NCBI GenBank assembly: GCA_937920515.1
Contig: CALEUG010000004.1
Span: 1 to 64,000, forward strand
Length of the DNA: 64,000 nucleotides
Direction of reading: 5' to 3'
From: an uncultured bacterium
GTDB taxonomy: Bacteria > Acidobacteriota > Aminicenantia > Aminicenantales > Saccharicenantaceae
In this document: positions 44,568-53,877 of the stretch, piece after piece
Numbering within the stretch: position 1 is the first letter of the stretch
How the letters are laid out: each line of letters begins with the position of its first letter
Translations under genes and position numbers: made by a program
The notes under the pieces: generated by a model
Seen by the model: only the letters and a program-made list of their open reading frames with translations
Told to the model about the DNA's origin: nothing
Database searches by the model: none

Positions 44568-45656
44568 TTATTTCGCTTTACGCCTCGCCCCTTCAGCATC
44601 AGCAGACTTGAGTGCAGCAAAAACAGAATAGGGTATGACGGGCACGGGTTCGTTATGAATGGTTTCCTGAGGAGCGCAGGCCGCCTCAGCCACCCTCATC
44701 AACTCTTCATCTGAAGCCTTCCCCAGACCGATCTCATCAAGAGTTGTTGGTAATCCAACGTCGCGGCAAAAATTATACACTTCATCAATCACTTCAGCCG
44801 GTTTATCGGTTAAGAACAAAGAGGCCAGAACCCCTACGGCCACTTTTTCGCCATGATAATATTTATGTGTCTGCTCTAATACCGTCAGTCCGTTGTGTAT
44901 CGCATGAGCCGCAGCCAGACCGCCGCTCTCAAACCCCAGACCGCTCAAAAGCGTATTGGCTTCCACTACACGCTCGAGGGCCGGCGTCACCACTCGTCTC
45001 TCATTGGCAGCCAGGGCTAATTTCCCATAGGAGAGAAGCGTGTCATAGCACAGCCTGGCCAGGGCATATGCAGTCATAGAGCCAACATCGCCGGTCATAT
45101 TGGAAGCATGCTTCTTCTGGCAAGATTCTGCTTCAAACCAGGTGGCCAGAGCATCCCCCATTCCAGCTACTAACAACCTGACCGGAGCCCGGGCTATAAT
45201 CTCAGTATCAACAAGAACCAGGTCCGGGTTTCTGGGCAGGAACAGATACCTCTTAAATTCGCCATTGATGGTGTAGATAACAGATAGAGCACTGCAAGGT
45301 GCATCGGTGGAGGCCAAAGTGGGCACAATGATAACTGGAATCTTACACTCATAAGCCACGGCCTTGGCCGTATCAAGGGTTTTCCCCCCGCCTATGCCTA
45401 CCACCACTTCAGACTTCTTCTCTTTTACAATTTTCACCAGTCTCTCAATTTCCTCATCGCAGCATTCTCCCCCGAACCTTTCAAAATGAGCCCTGACCGA
45501 TTCAAAACAGGACTGGAAGTCCTGAAGGTAATGCTGGTAAACGTAGGGGTCACATACCACCAGTCCATTCTCACCAAAACGTTCCATCTCCTGGCCCAGG
45601 CGCTTTCTAACATCCCTGCCCTGGACATACCTTCCCGGAAAGATTGTCGTGCTCAT
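44568..45656 (-). CDS. gldA: Iron-containing glycerol dehydrogenase-like oxidoreductase
   Basis: A 362-aa member of the GldA family. The start at 45656 has GGAGGG upstream. Motifs: VVVGIGGGKTLDTAKAVA (NAD), PTLASTDAPCSALSV, and metal ligands Asp in GMGDALATWFEAE, His in AAAHAIHNGL and His in YYHGEKVAVGV. It would oxidise glycerol to dihydroxyacetone, or reduce small keto/aldehyde compounds. It is convergent with the M29 gene. Confidence 0.88.
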   Translation of the reverse strand: MSTTIFPGRYVQGRDVRKRLGQEMERFGENGLVVCDPYVYQHYLQDFQSCFESVRAHFERFGGECCDEEIERLVKIVKEKKSEVVVGIGGGKTLDTAKAVAYECKIPVIIVPTLASTDAPCSALSVIYTINGEFKRYLFLPRNPDLVLVDTEIIARAPVRLLVAGMGDALATWFEAESCQKKHASNMTGDVGSMTAYALARLCYDTLLSYGKLALAANERRVVTPALERVVEANTLLSGLGFESGGLAAAHAIHNGLTVLEQTHKYYHGEKVAVGVLASLFLTDKPAEVIDEVYNFCRDVGLPTTLDEIGLGKASDEELMRVAEAACAPQETIHNEPVPVIPYSVFAALKSADAEGARRKAK

Positions 45657-45884
45657 TTTTCCCTCCAATACCCAAAATGTTGTTTGTTTTATTTTATCAC
45701 AGCAGGAAAAAAATATATATCGGCATCTGATTCAAAACAGGCTTGTTAATAGAAACTCCTTTTTTTCTGCCCGGCTTATTCACATCCGATTTTAACCAAG
45801 GGGTTTTTTTATATTCCTCATTTGACTGACCTGTTCGTTTATAGGATATTGTTAGACAAAGAAATTTCGCGCCCGGAGGGTGTC

Positions 45885-47231
45885 ATGAAAATGAAATTGT
45901 CATCGTTTTCCCCGACTGCAAATCTTTTTAAAAAAATCAACAGCAATCTAACGAAGAATCTCGGACTGAAAACAGGAAAAACCGGAACCGTGATACTCCG
46001 CCTTTTCCTGATTTTTTTCCTGGCCAGTCAGCCTGCCGCCCTCATGACATCAGCCGGACAGAATCCCAGAACAAACACAATAGCTATTGTCGGAGGAACG
46101 CTCGTTGACGGCACCGGGAAAGAGCCGGTGGCCAATGCCGTTATAATCATCGAAGGCGATAAGATAAAGGAAGTCGGGCAGGCCGGGAAGGTCAGGATAC
46201 CAAAGGAAGCGCAGAAAATCGACGCTTCCGGCAAATGGATACTGCCGGGATTTATAGATTGCCACATCCACCTGACTTCCGAGACTTCTGACCTGGAGTA
46301 TTACCGCGACAGCAACAGCCTGGCCACCCTGCGGGCGCTGCAGCTCATGAATATGTACCTGCGGTGTGGAGTAACCGCGGTGCGCGATGTTGGCTCGCAT
46401 GTGGAAGCAATGCAGGCGCTGCTGAGGGCCCAGAGAAACGGCTACATTGACAGCATTCGAGTCTATCCCTGCGGGGATTTGCTCACCATCACCGGCGGGC
46501 ACGGCTACGGCATGCACGGCTCAATGGCAGTTGATGGTCCCTGGGAATGGCGCAAGGCTGTGCGTCAGATGTATGCTTCCGGCTTCAGGCATATCAAGAT
46601 TTCTCCGCAGTTCACCCTGGAAGAAGCCAGGGCCGCGGTGGAAGAAGCGAAAATGCTGGGCCTGCGCATAACCGCTCACGGCGGGGGGTTCTCCGACACC
46701 ATGCCGCCGACCATGACCAAGGTGGCCATCCAGGCCGGCGTGGAGTGCATCGAGCACTTAAACGAAATGGATGATGAGGCTCTGGACCTGATGGCTGAGC
46801 GCGGTGTTTTTAATGTGCCGACTCTCATGACCTACTATGCCAGCTACCAGAGGGATGACATCAACCGCTTCCTGGTAGAAAAACGCGGCTGGACCATGGC
46901 CATGCACGAGATGCTGTTCAAGAAAGCCTATCAGAGGAAAATTGTCATGGGCATCGGCACCGACGCCAACGGCGAATACCGTGAAATGTATCCCGGGATC
47001 TATTTTGACGAGATGCGATATTTCCAGAGGCTCGGCATGAGCCCGATGGAAATCATTGTCTGCGCCACCAAAAACGGGGCCCGCATCCTGGGGCTGGAAG
47101 ATGAACTCGGAACGGTTGAGGCCGGCAAAGCCGCCGATCTTCAGATATTAAAAGGAGACCCGCTTAAATCGTTTGATAACCTGGGCAGCCCGGAAATAGT
47201 CATCCTGCGCGGCAAGGTCTACAGGTTTTAA
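45885..47231 (+). CDS. Exported metal-dependent amidohydrolase
   Basis: A 448-aa protein of the imidazolonepropionase-like amidohydrolase group. The start at 45885 follows GGAGGGTGTC; a long basic N-terminus leads to a hydrophobic segment (LRLFLIFFLASQPAA, residues ~38-52), a signal or membrane anchor. Metal site: HxH in DCHIHL, His in TAHGGG, His in CIEHLNE and Asp in GIGTDANG. GGTLVDGTGKEPV and LGTVEAGKAADL frame the barrel. It may act on dipeptides or cyclic amides; the substrate is not known. It probably forms an operon with the membrane gene 10 nt downstream. Confidence 0.86.
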   Translation: MKMKLSSFSPTANLFKKINSNLTKNLGLKTGKTGTVILRLFLIFFLASQPAALMTSAGQNPRTNTIAIVGGTLVDGTGKEPVANAVIIIEGDKIKEVGQAGKVRIPKEAQKIDASGKWILPGFIDCHIHLTSETSDLEYYRDSNSLATLRALQLMNMYLRCGVTAVRDVGSHVEAMQALLRAQRNGYIDSIRVYPCGDLLTITGGHGYGMHGSMAVDGPWEWRKAVRQMYASGFRHIKISPQFTLEEARAAVEEAKMLGLRITAHGGGFSDTMPPTMTKVAIQAGVECIEHLNEMDDEALDLMAERGVFNVPTLMTYYASYQRDDINRFLVEKRGWTMAMHEMLFKKAYQRKIVMGIGTDANGEYREMYPGIYFDEMRYFQRLGMSPMEIIVCATKNGARILGLEDELGTVEAGKAADLQILKGDPLKSFDNLGSPEIVILRGKVYRF

Positions 47232-47241
47232 GGAGGAACAT

Positions 47242-48117
47242 ATGAATGAACGTTCATATAATTCTTCAGGCAGTAACTTTGAGAGGGTTTTTATCGGGCT
47301 GATAGCCATCCTGGCCGGAATTATCCTCATCTACCTGGCCGTAATGGGACCGCTCCTAACAGGAACAATCAAATACAGGACGGCTGAAGACATCAACAAC
47401 CAGCTCCTCGGGCAGGACCTGGTCAACCTGGTAGTCCTGTCCTCCATACTCATAACCGGGGGCGTCCTTCTCCTGCGAAGAAAAAATGCGGCCAGATACC
47501 TGCTGATAGCCACTCCGCTGTTTTTAATTTATTACGCCATCAGCTATACCATCGGCTGGGAATGGAGCTCAGCACAGTATTCCGGAAACAACGAAAAGTA
47601 CTTCTTCTATTTCCTTTTCATCCTGATTGCCGCCCTGCTGATCATGCTTTACTGCCTGTCCGTATTCCCGAAGAATGTCGTGGCCTCATTCCAGAAAAAG
47701 TCGCTTACCATCTATTCCATTCTTTTTGTCCTCTTTCTGCTGATTTTTGCCGGGATGTGGATAAAGGAAGTAATGGAAGTGATAAAGACCGGGACCACCC
47801 GGGCCTACGATATTGCGCCCACTGCCTTCTGGCTGGTCCGTGTTTTTGACCTTGGCTTTTCTATCCCCCTGGGCCTGCTCAGCGTTTACCTTCTCTGGAC
47901 CAGGGCGGCCAGAGCCTATCCTTTAATCCACATGTTTTATGGCTTTTTCTTCACCCAGATTCTGGCCGTAAACGCCATGGGCTGGATGATGTTCGCCAGG
48001 CACGACCCGTCTTTTGCCCTGCGCGACCTGGTGGTCTTCTCCATCCTGGCCCTGATAATAATTTTCGGCTTTGTCTACGTGAGGCGAAACTACAGGGTCC
48101 AGCCGGACTCAGCTTGA
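47242..48117 (+). CDS. Polytopic membrane protein of unknown function
   Basis: A 291-aa protein with about seven hydrophobic segments (residues ~16-36, 61-80, 85-105, 125-147, 159-177, 197-222, 225-245, 260-280). It starts 10 nt after the amidohydrolase with an AGGAGG site, so the two are likely cotranscribed. No catalytic motif is recognised. Confidence 0.65.
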   Translation: MNERSYNSSGSNFERVFIGLIAILAGIILIYLAVMGPLLTGTIKYRTAEDINNQLLGQDLVNLVVLSSILITGGVLLLRRKNAARYLLIATPLFLIYYAISYTIGWEWSSAQYSGNNEKYFFYFLFILIAALLIMLYCLSVFPKNVVASFQKKSLTIYSILFVLFLLIFAGMWIKEVMEVIKTGTTRAYDIAPTAFWLVRVFDLGFSIPLGLLSVYLLWTRAARAYPLIHMFYGFFFTQILAVNAMGWMMFARHDPSFALRDLVVFSILALIIIFGFVYVRRNYRVQPDSA

Positions 48118-48585
48118 TAATAACTTATTAAGTCAGAAGCGGTCGGTTATACCAGCTATAATTTTATTCTGCGGTAGGCTTTTCTTTCCCGGGATTTGCT
48201 TCGAATTGCTTCTTACCGTGCAGATTGTAACAAGCAAGCTAACACCGGCCGAAATTTTATCTTATGTAATAAACAGAAGACCAAAGAAACGAGTGGGCCT
48301 GCATCAAGCCTGAGACTTTCAGCCAGGTCTAAGAACGTCCCCTGGCCCGGGCTGATAATTGAGGCCTAAAATGGGAAGATTACGATAGCCAGAACGCGAA
48401 CAAAACTTGACATGGCCAAACCGGACATGGCTCTCACAGGTTTTTCATCATCTCCTGGAAGAGCAAAAAAGAAAAAAATAGTAATTTGCCACCTGCTGAT
48501 CGATAGGCATCGGCTCTCCCCCGTAGACCCGTCAGCAACCAGGGAAAAAGGTATTCTGGATAAAAATCGAATTAAAGAAAAGAGA
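48118..48585. other. Intergenic, nothing recognised
   Basis: About 470 nt between convergent genes. No ORF with ribosome site and no known RNA fold was found apart from the hairpin that follows. Confidence 0.4.
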
Positions 48586-48609
48586 AGGGAAGGGCTAATG
48601 CCCTTCCCT
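48586..48609 (-). terminator. Terminator of the outer-membrane protein gene
   Basis: A perfect 10-bp stem AGGGAAGGGC / GCCCTTCCCT with a TAAT loop. On the minus strand it is followed by TCTCTTTTCTTT, a broken T-run, placed 32 nt after the stop of the beta-barrel gene. Confidence 0.75.
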
Positions 48610-48640
48610 GAGTTTAGAGTCAGCTATAAGTTACCGTTCA

Positions 48641-49300
48641 CTAAAAAGAAATACCGACCATGAACAGCCAGGTCCTGGTCTTGATTGAAGAAGGCTCTCC
48701 CACTGTTTCTTCAATGATATTTGAAATCCCCAGGTCATAACGTGCATCGAGGGTGAGCTTTAAAAGGCCCAGTTTCTGGGTCAACCCCAGACCGAAAGCA
48801 ATTCCAAATTCGTTATCTTTGATATCATCCTTGATATCTTCTCTTTCCTCTGGAAAGCCTGCCACCTTCATTACGAATTCGGCCTTGGTGTTAAAACCGT
48901 AATAAGGTCCGGCATAGATGGAGGGAACGGTCAGGCCACCAGAACCGAAGCTATACTTCAAGAGAAGCGGAATTTCAATATAATCAACGTTAGCACTTAA
49001 AGTTCCTGAGAACTCGCCCTCAGCAAATGAAATCTTGGCCCCTTTCTGGACGAAGAGAACTTCAGGCTGGATGGAAAATGGGCCGGGCAGGCCGATCTCC
49101 AGGAAAATCCCGCCGGCCAGGCCCAGCTTGTTTTCCCACTTGTAGCCTTCAAATGTTTCAGGAACAGACTTGATGTTGGCCAGAGTTATCCCGCCCTTGA
49201 AGCCATAACTTACACCGGCCAGAACCGGGGTAGAAACCAGGGTCAACAGAAGTAATGAAGCCAGGGTCAGGCACAGTCCTTTCATTGTTTTTCTCATCAC
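48641..49300 (-). CDS. Outer-membrane beta-barrel protein (PorT/OMP_b-brl type)
   Basis: A 219-aa protein with a signal peptide (hydrophobic run, cleavage around VLAG|VSYG) and alternating hydrophobic strands: YGFKGGITLANI, IQPEVLFVQKGA, VDYIEIPLLLKYSF, IYAGPYYGF, LTLDARYDLG. It ends in a terminal aromatic (FMVGISF), the usual outer-membrane assembly signal. The function is unknown; such small barrels occur widely in two-membrane bacteria. AGGAGG lies before the start. Confidence 0.8.
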   Translation of the reverse strand: MMRKTMKGLCLTLASLLLLTLVSTPVLAGVSYGFKGGITLANIKSVPETFEGYKWENKLGLAGGIFLEIGLPGPFSIQPEVLFVQKGAKISFAEGEFSGTLSANVDYIEIPLLLKYSFGSGGLTVPSIYAGPYYGFNTKAEFVMKVAGFPEEREDIKDDIKDNEFGIAFGLGLTQKLGLLKLTLDARYDLGISNIIEETVGEPSSIKTRTWLFMVGISF

Positions 49301-49559
49301 AATTTACCTCCTGAAAAATTTTTGCCAGAGCAAAAGCAAACCTAAATCTTATCCAGAATACACTAATTCATGTTTTTATGCAAACAGGTTTTCAGGTAAG
49401 GGGAAGAGTGAAAAGTAACCGTCAGGAGTCTGCCATCTTTCCGACCGAAAACAGGCCGCGCTTTGCAAAGTTTCAAGAAGGCCGGTAAGTGAGCCAGAAG
49501 CGAGGCGGCTCAATTTCTTAAGCTGTAATTCCAGCTCTACTGACTGAATCAATTTACAG

Positions 49560-50804
49560 TCATATCTGCCTGCGGACGTCCTTCTTGCCCTTCATGGACA
49601 TCAGGGCCGGCACAAACGGGATCTCCCGACCTTTAAGCAGCCAGTGCCAGTAGACCCACTCAAAAGCCAGCTTGGACCAGTGATTGATTCGGGTTTCTTT
49701 CAGCAAGGACATCGGACCCACAACTGGTAATGGATATTTGCCAGGCAGAGGCTCTATTTCATGGTTATAGTCAATGACCACCGCCCGGCCGAACCCCGTC
49801 TCAATAAAACAGTTAGCATGGCCGTCGAATTTAACCTCCGCCTTTTTTCCATCAATCTCGGCCAGGATAATTTTTTCCAGTATTTCAGATTCATAATGAA
49901 CCACCGAGCCGGCCTTGGTCCAGTCATTGCCAGCCGCATCGCCGATAACGAAAATATCGGCATACTTCTCCGAGCGAAAACCTGATTTATCCACCGGCAC
50001 ATAATTCATCTCGTCCCCAAGGCCGGAGCGCTTGATAACTTCAGAGCCCATGTTGGTCGGCACTGTAACCAGCAGGTTAAAAGACACCTCGCGGCCGTCG
50101 TAGCAGACCACCTTACCAGTGGCCGGGTCGATTTTTTCGGTCAAAAAGAAACTTTCCACCTCGATTTTCTTTTTAGCCTGCAGGTCGCCCAGGTAACGAG
50201 TGGCCACCGGTCTGGTGAAGGCACCCGAAATTGGCGTTACATAAACCAGCCTGATATTATCCCTTACCCCCTTTTTTCTGAAATACCAGTCAGCCAGGAA
50301 GGCAAACTCCAGCGGCGAAACATTGCACTTGATGGGCATTTCACTGATGTGAACAACCAGCGTCCCTTCCCTGAATTCCTTAAGCTTTTCGGCCAGGGCA
50401 GCCGCCCCGTCGATAGAATAATAATCGAAAATGTTCTGGCGCCAGCCGTCCAGCATCCCCGGCGTCTCCTCCGGCCTGGGATGGGTGCCGGTGGCAATAA
50501 GCAGCAGGTCGTAGTTAATTTCCTGTCCACCGGCCAGCTTTATTTTTTTGCTATCGGGCTTTATCTCCTCGACCTCAGTGGCCAGGAAATCTACTGACCC
50601 GGGCAGTAAACTTGAGCGACGCCTGACCAGGTCTTCCGGATGATAGATTCCAAAGGGCACCAGCAGAAAGCCGGGCTGATAATAATGGTTATCGTCCCTG
50701 TCGATGACCGTGATTTTCCAGCCGCGATTCTTAAGCGGGCCGGCCAGCCTGTTGGCCATGATGGTGCCACCGGTTCCGGCTCCGAGTATTACCAGGTTCT
50801 TCAT
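49560..50804 (-). CDS. Sulfide:quinone oxidoreductase-like flavoprotein
   Basis: A 414-aa FAD-dependent pyridine nucleotide-disulfide family protein. The N-terminal Rossmann motif is VILGAGTGGTIMANRL, followed by YYQPGFLLVPFG, LLIATGTHPRPE, the SQR-like MPIKCNVSPLEFAF with its Cys, VPTNMGSEVI and FVIGDAAG. Later cysteines (VVCYDG, ANCFIETG) are near but not at standard SQR positions, so polysulfide chemistry is uncertain. A membrane-associated C-terminus (FEWVYWHWLLKG) fits quinone reduction. AAGGAG precedes the ATG. Confidence 0.8.
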   Translation of the reverse strand: MKNLVILGAGTGGTIMANRLAGPLKNRGWKITVIDRDDNHYYQPGFLLVPFGIYHPEDLVRRRSSLLPGSVDFLATEVEEIKPDSKKIKLAGGQEINYDLLLIATGTHPRPEETPGMLDGWRQNIFDYYSIDGAAALAEKLKEFREGTLVVHISEMPIKCNVSPLEFAFLADWYFRKKGVRDNIRLVYVTPISGAFTRPVATRYLGDLQAKKKIEVESFFLTEKIDPATGKVVCYDGREVSFNLLVTVPTNMGSEVIKRSGLGDEMNYVPVDKSGFRSEKYADIFVIGDAAGNDWTKAGSVVHYESEILEKIILAEIDGKKAEVKFDGHANCFIETGFGRAVVIDYNHEIEPLPGKYPLPVVGPMSLLKETRINHWSKLAFEWVYWHWLLKGREIPFVPALMSMKGKKDVRRQI

Positions 50805-50937
50805 CTTACACTCCTTGTCAGGCCGTTACCTGGCAGTCAGGGCACAGGCCTGTTCTGATCAGGGCTGATTATAGCTCAATTCCTTTCTATATACTTATCT
50901 ATATACTTAATTTCTTCGGTTCTCCGGCTTTCTGCCA

Positions 50938-51621
50938 TTAGCCGCTGGCAGAAAGCTTAACCTCATTAACCAGTCTGGCTTTTAGCAAGCGGATAATATT
51001 TCTGAAATAATACTTTTCGCCCTCCACCCGGAAACCAAGTTCTCCGAGAATCCTCTTCCAATCAGATTCAATAAAATCCAGGGCGTAAGCACACTCAAAT
51101 TTTCTGAATATATAGCGAAAAATAAAAGATCTCTGGTGAAGGCTGAACTCGGCATAATCAAGAATGACCAGACGGCCATCCTGCCTCAGGTGGCGGCGAG
51201 CGTTCTCCAGTATGATCTTTCTTACGGACTGGGGAAAGCCGTGAAGGACAAAACTTATAAAGACCAGGTCAAATTTTTCATTCAGGTCAAAGGTCACATC
51301 TATCCGCTGCCGCAGAAAAGTTACCCTGGCTTCTTTCTCAAACCTCCGCTCAAACTGCTCCTGCATTTCCTGGAGCACGTCCAGTCCCTTAATCTTCCCT
51401 GAAGGGCCCAGCTGCTCCAGCATCAGGGCCGCATTTCGACCTGTGCCGCAACCCAGGTCCAGGATTGAATCCTCTTTCTGAATACCGATTTCTCCTGCGG
51501 CCCTGGCTATGAACCCGCCGTAGGCACCGAAGGACAGCAGGTTCAAGAGCCGGTCGTAATGCCTGGCAATAAAAGGAGTGAGTTCCACTTTCGATTCCGG
51601 ATACAATTTGCTGGCTTTCAT
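50938..51621 (-). CDS. Class I SAM-dependent methyltransferase
   Basis: A 227-aa Rossmann methyltransferase. Motif I is SILDLGCGTGRNAALML, motif II KGLDVLQEM, motif IV-like KFDLVFISFVLHG, and post-motif YAEFSLHQRSF. The substrate is unknown; UbiE/MenG-like small-molecule or quinone precursor methylation is one possibility but not supported further. It stands between the SQR-like gene and the enolase-superfamily gene on the same strand. Confidence 0.82.
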   Translation of the reverse strand: MKASKLYPESKVELTPFIARHYDRLLNLLSFGAYGGFIARAAGEIGIQKEDSILDLGCGTGRNAALMLEQLGPSGKIKGLDVLQEMQEQFERRFEKEARVTFLRQRIDVTFDLNEKFDLVFISFVLHGFPQSVRKIILENARRHLRQDGRLVILDYAEFSLHQRSFIFRYIFRKFECAYALDFIESDWKRILGELGFRVEGEKYYFRNIIRLLKARLVNEVKLSASG

Positions 51622-51728
51622 GTTTGCTTATTATGGTGATTGACTGGCATTTCAGTCTTCGGTTCTAACCTCTATATTTTCCTCAATTTGACCTGCACTG
51701 AACGTCCCCGGCTACTGATCCCGGTTTC

Positions 51729-52838
51729 TTACGGTTTCAATATTTCTTTTCTTACCGTTGCCTTTTCGATGCGTTCTTCCACCGGGTTGACGCCTATCCC
51801 CGGACCATCAGGCACCCGGATATGCCCGGGCCGGCTCAGGCTGATGGGGGGCTCAATCAGGTCTTCCCGGTAATAGCGGGCGCTGGCTGACAGGTCATTG
51901 GGGTATTTGAAATCGGGCAGGGTGGCGATATGGAGATTGTGGGCCCGCCCGATTCCGCTCTCCAGCATGCCGCCGCACCAGACCCCCACCCCGTACCTCT
52001 GGCAATAATCGTGAATTTTCCTGGCTTCAACTATTCCGCCGACCCGGCCCACCTTGATGTTAATGATCCGGCAGCTGCCCATTTCCAGGGCAGCCCGGGC
52101 TGAGTCAAAAGAGATGATGCTCTCGTCCAGGCAGAGCGGCGTGGTCATCCTCTTCTGGAGCTGGCTGTGGTCCCAGAGGTCGTAGGGCGGGAAAGGCTGT
52201 TCCAACATCAGCAGGTTGAAGGCATCCAGCCTTCTCAGGTGTTCGGCCTGCTCGATGGTATAAGCTCCGTTGGCATCGGCCTGGAGCAGGAGGCCCGGGA
52301 ATTTTTCCCGTACAGCCTGGCAGACCTCCACGTCCCAGCCCGGCTTGATCTTGATCTTGATCCGCTCGTAACCCTGGCCGAGGTAATTTTCTATCCGGGC
52401 CAGCAGTTCCGGCACCGAATCCTCTATCCCGACACTGACCCCGGCCGGTATTTCTTCCCTGACCCCGCCCCAGAGCCGGCTGAGCGGCAGGCCCTGCTTT
52501 TTGGCCTTCAAATCCCACAGGGCCAGCTCCAGTCCGGCCCGGGCCATCTGGTTGCCGCGAAAAACTTTAGCCGCTTCATAATAATCTTCCGGCTCGACTA
52601 TCCCGCGGCTGAAAACCAGCGGAACCAGAAAATCCCTGATTATATGCCAGGCGGTTTCGGTGGTTTCCCCGCTGTATAGGGGCTTTTCCTCGGCCACACA
52701 CTCGCCGTAGCCGACCACTCCACCTTCATAAACCCGGATGATGATAAAGGTCCGGTCATAAGCTCGACCGAAGCTGGTCTCAAAAAAATGAACGTAAGGA
52801 AGCCTCAATAAATTCAGTTCAATCCTTTCGATAGCCAT
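51729..52838 (-). CDS. menC: N-acylamino-acid racemase / o-succinylbenzoate synthase (enolase superfamily)
   Basis: A 369-aa enolase-superfamily protein of the MenC2/NSAR group. Catalytic KxK lies in RIKIKIKPGW, metal ligands in LLQADANGAY (Asp), LMLEQPF (Glu) and CLDESI (Asp), and the second Lys in IINIKVGRVGG; CGGMLESGIGRAHN follows. Many members racemise N-succinylamino acids, make o-succinylbenzoate, or both. No other menaquinone genes are nearby. The next upstream gene encodes a GNAT transferase, which favours the racemase role. Confidence 0.85.
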   Translation of the reverse strand: MAIERIELNLLRLPYVHFFETSFGRAYDRTFIIIRVYEGGVVGYGECVAEEKPLYSGETTETAWHIIRDFLVPLVFSRGIVEPEDYYEAAKVFRGNQMARAGLELALWDLKAKKQGLPLSRLWGGVREEIPAGVSVGIEDSVPELLARIENYLGQGYERIKIKIKPGWDVEVCQAVREKFPGLLLQADANGAYTIEQAEHLRRLDAFNLLMLEQPFPPYDLWDHSQLQKRMTTPLCLDESIISFDSARAALEMGSCRIINIKVGRVGGIVEARKIHDYCQRYGVGVWCGGMLESGIGRAHNLHIATLPDFKYPNDLSASARYYREDLIEPPISLSRPGHIRVPDGPGIGVNPVEERIEKATVRKEILKP

Positions 52839-53007
52839 CTGACACCTGCCTTCTGGCCGGGCAGATTGATAAGCCCGGCTTTATGATTTTTCTATTTTCT
52901 TTTAGGCTGCCAGCCATTTTCTCCAAAACCAGCCACCTGCCATTCATCTTTGACGTGAAGCGGCTTCTTTCTATCTTCCTTTTTGTCGGGTTTTCCTCTT
53001 CCAGCGA

Positions 53008-53877
53008 TTACTTTTCCTTCCGCATGGTCAGCAGAAGGTCCTGCTTTTTTATTTTTTCGGCCGGCAACTTTTTTAATAGATAATAACACTGCTCGCCAAA
53101 AATAAAATCGACCACGGCATAGCCCCTGGCAAAATAATGAGTCAGTACCTGCCGCAGGGCTGCCTGCCAGCTGCCAATCAGCTCTGGCCTGGCCTGTAAC
53201 GACTTGATGTCCCGGACCGTTTCGGCCAGGAAAACCGGGGCGACCAGCTTCAGGTTGACCGGGCCGGGACGGTAACTGCCATCTTCCGCGCTTACTCCTT
53301 CCAGGGCTTTCGGCAGAAAACTCAGGTCGATGCTTTTTTCCTCCTTTTCTTCTGCCTTTTTCTGGACCCTGACCGATTTTATGGGCCATTCCACCAGCAA
53401 GCGGTCAGTGGGAATTCCCGGTCCCAGTTTGAGCTGGGGCGTTTCTCCGTAAAAATCCGGAAGGTAACGCCGACAGATAACCCCCAGCGTGTGAAAATTA
53501 AGGTTGGCATTCCGGCTCTGCATCGGGTCGTAGGTCCAGGTGATGAGATCCAGCCCCATCTTCAACACTTCCCGGCGCTGGGCCCACTTCAGTTTCTTGC
53601 CCAGACCGTAGCCCTGGAACTGCGGCAGCACCGCCAGCAGGTGGGAATGATGACAGAATTTTCCGTTATAAATGGCCGGAAAGGAATAGACAAAGCCGGC
53701 CAGTTCCTCATCAACGAAAGCCCCCAGCACCAGCCCGCCCATGAAAGTTGAGATGCAGAACTGGTGGACCGGCGTCAGGTCCAGGTCCGGATGCTTCCAG
53801 ACCGCTCGCTGAATATCAATCAATCCCGCAAATTCACTCCTGTCTGTCAACCTGCGGATTGAAACCTTACCGACCAA
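53008..53877 (-). CDS. GNAT-family acyltransferase
   Basis: A 289-aa COG3375-like GNAT protein. The start is set at the TTG at 53877, which has AAAGGAG seven bases upstream and overlaps the glycosyltransferase stop by 11 nt. The acyl-CoA site is LPQFQGYGLGKKLKW, preceded by GFVYSFPAIYNGKFCHHSHLLAV and followed by WTYDPMQSRNANLNFH. COG3375-type proteins often neighbour NSAR/OSBS enzymes, where a GNAT succinylates D-amino acids. It has an extended C-terminal part of ~110 residues. Its neighbour toward menC is 169 nt away. Confidence 0.78.
   Translation of the reverse strand: MVGKVSIRRLTDRSEFAGLIDIQRAVWKHPDLDLTPVHQFCISTFMGGLVLGAFVDEELAGFVYSFPAIYNGKFCHHSHLLAVLPQFQGYGLGKKLKWAQRREVLKMGLDLITWTYDPMQSRNANLNFHTLGVICRRYLPDFYGETPQLKLGPGIPTDRLLVEWPIKSVRVQKKAEEKEEKSIDLSFLPKALEGVSAEDGSYRPGPVNLKLVAPVFLAETVRDIKSLQARPELIGSWQAALRQVLTHYFARGYAVVDFIFGEQCYYLLKKLPAEKIKKQDLLLTMRKEK

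Noticed and set aside
52892-53389. 165-codon minus-strand ORF over the GNAT gene end
   Set aside because: Low-complexity Arg/Gly-rich translation out of frame with the GNAT gene, and no ribosome site.
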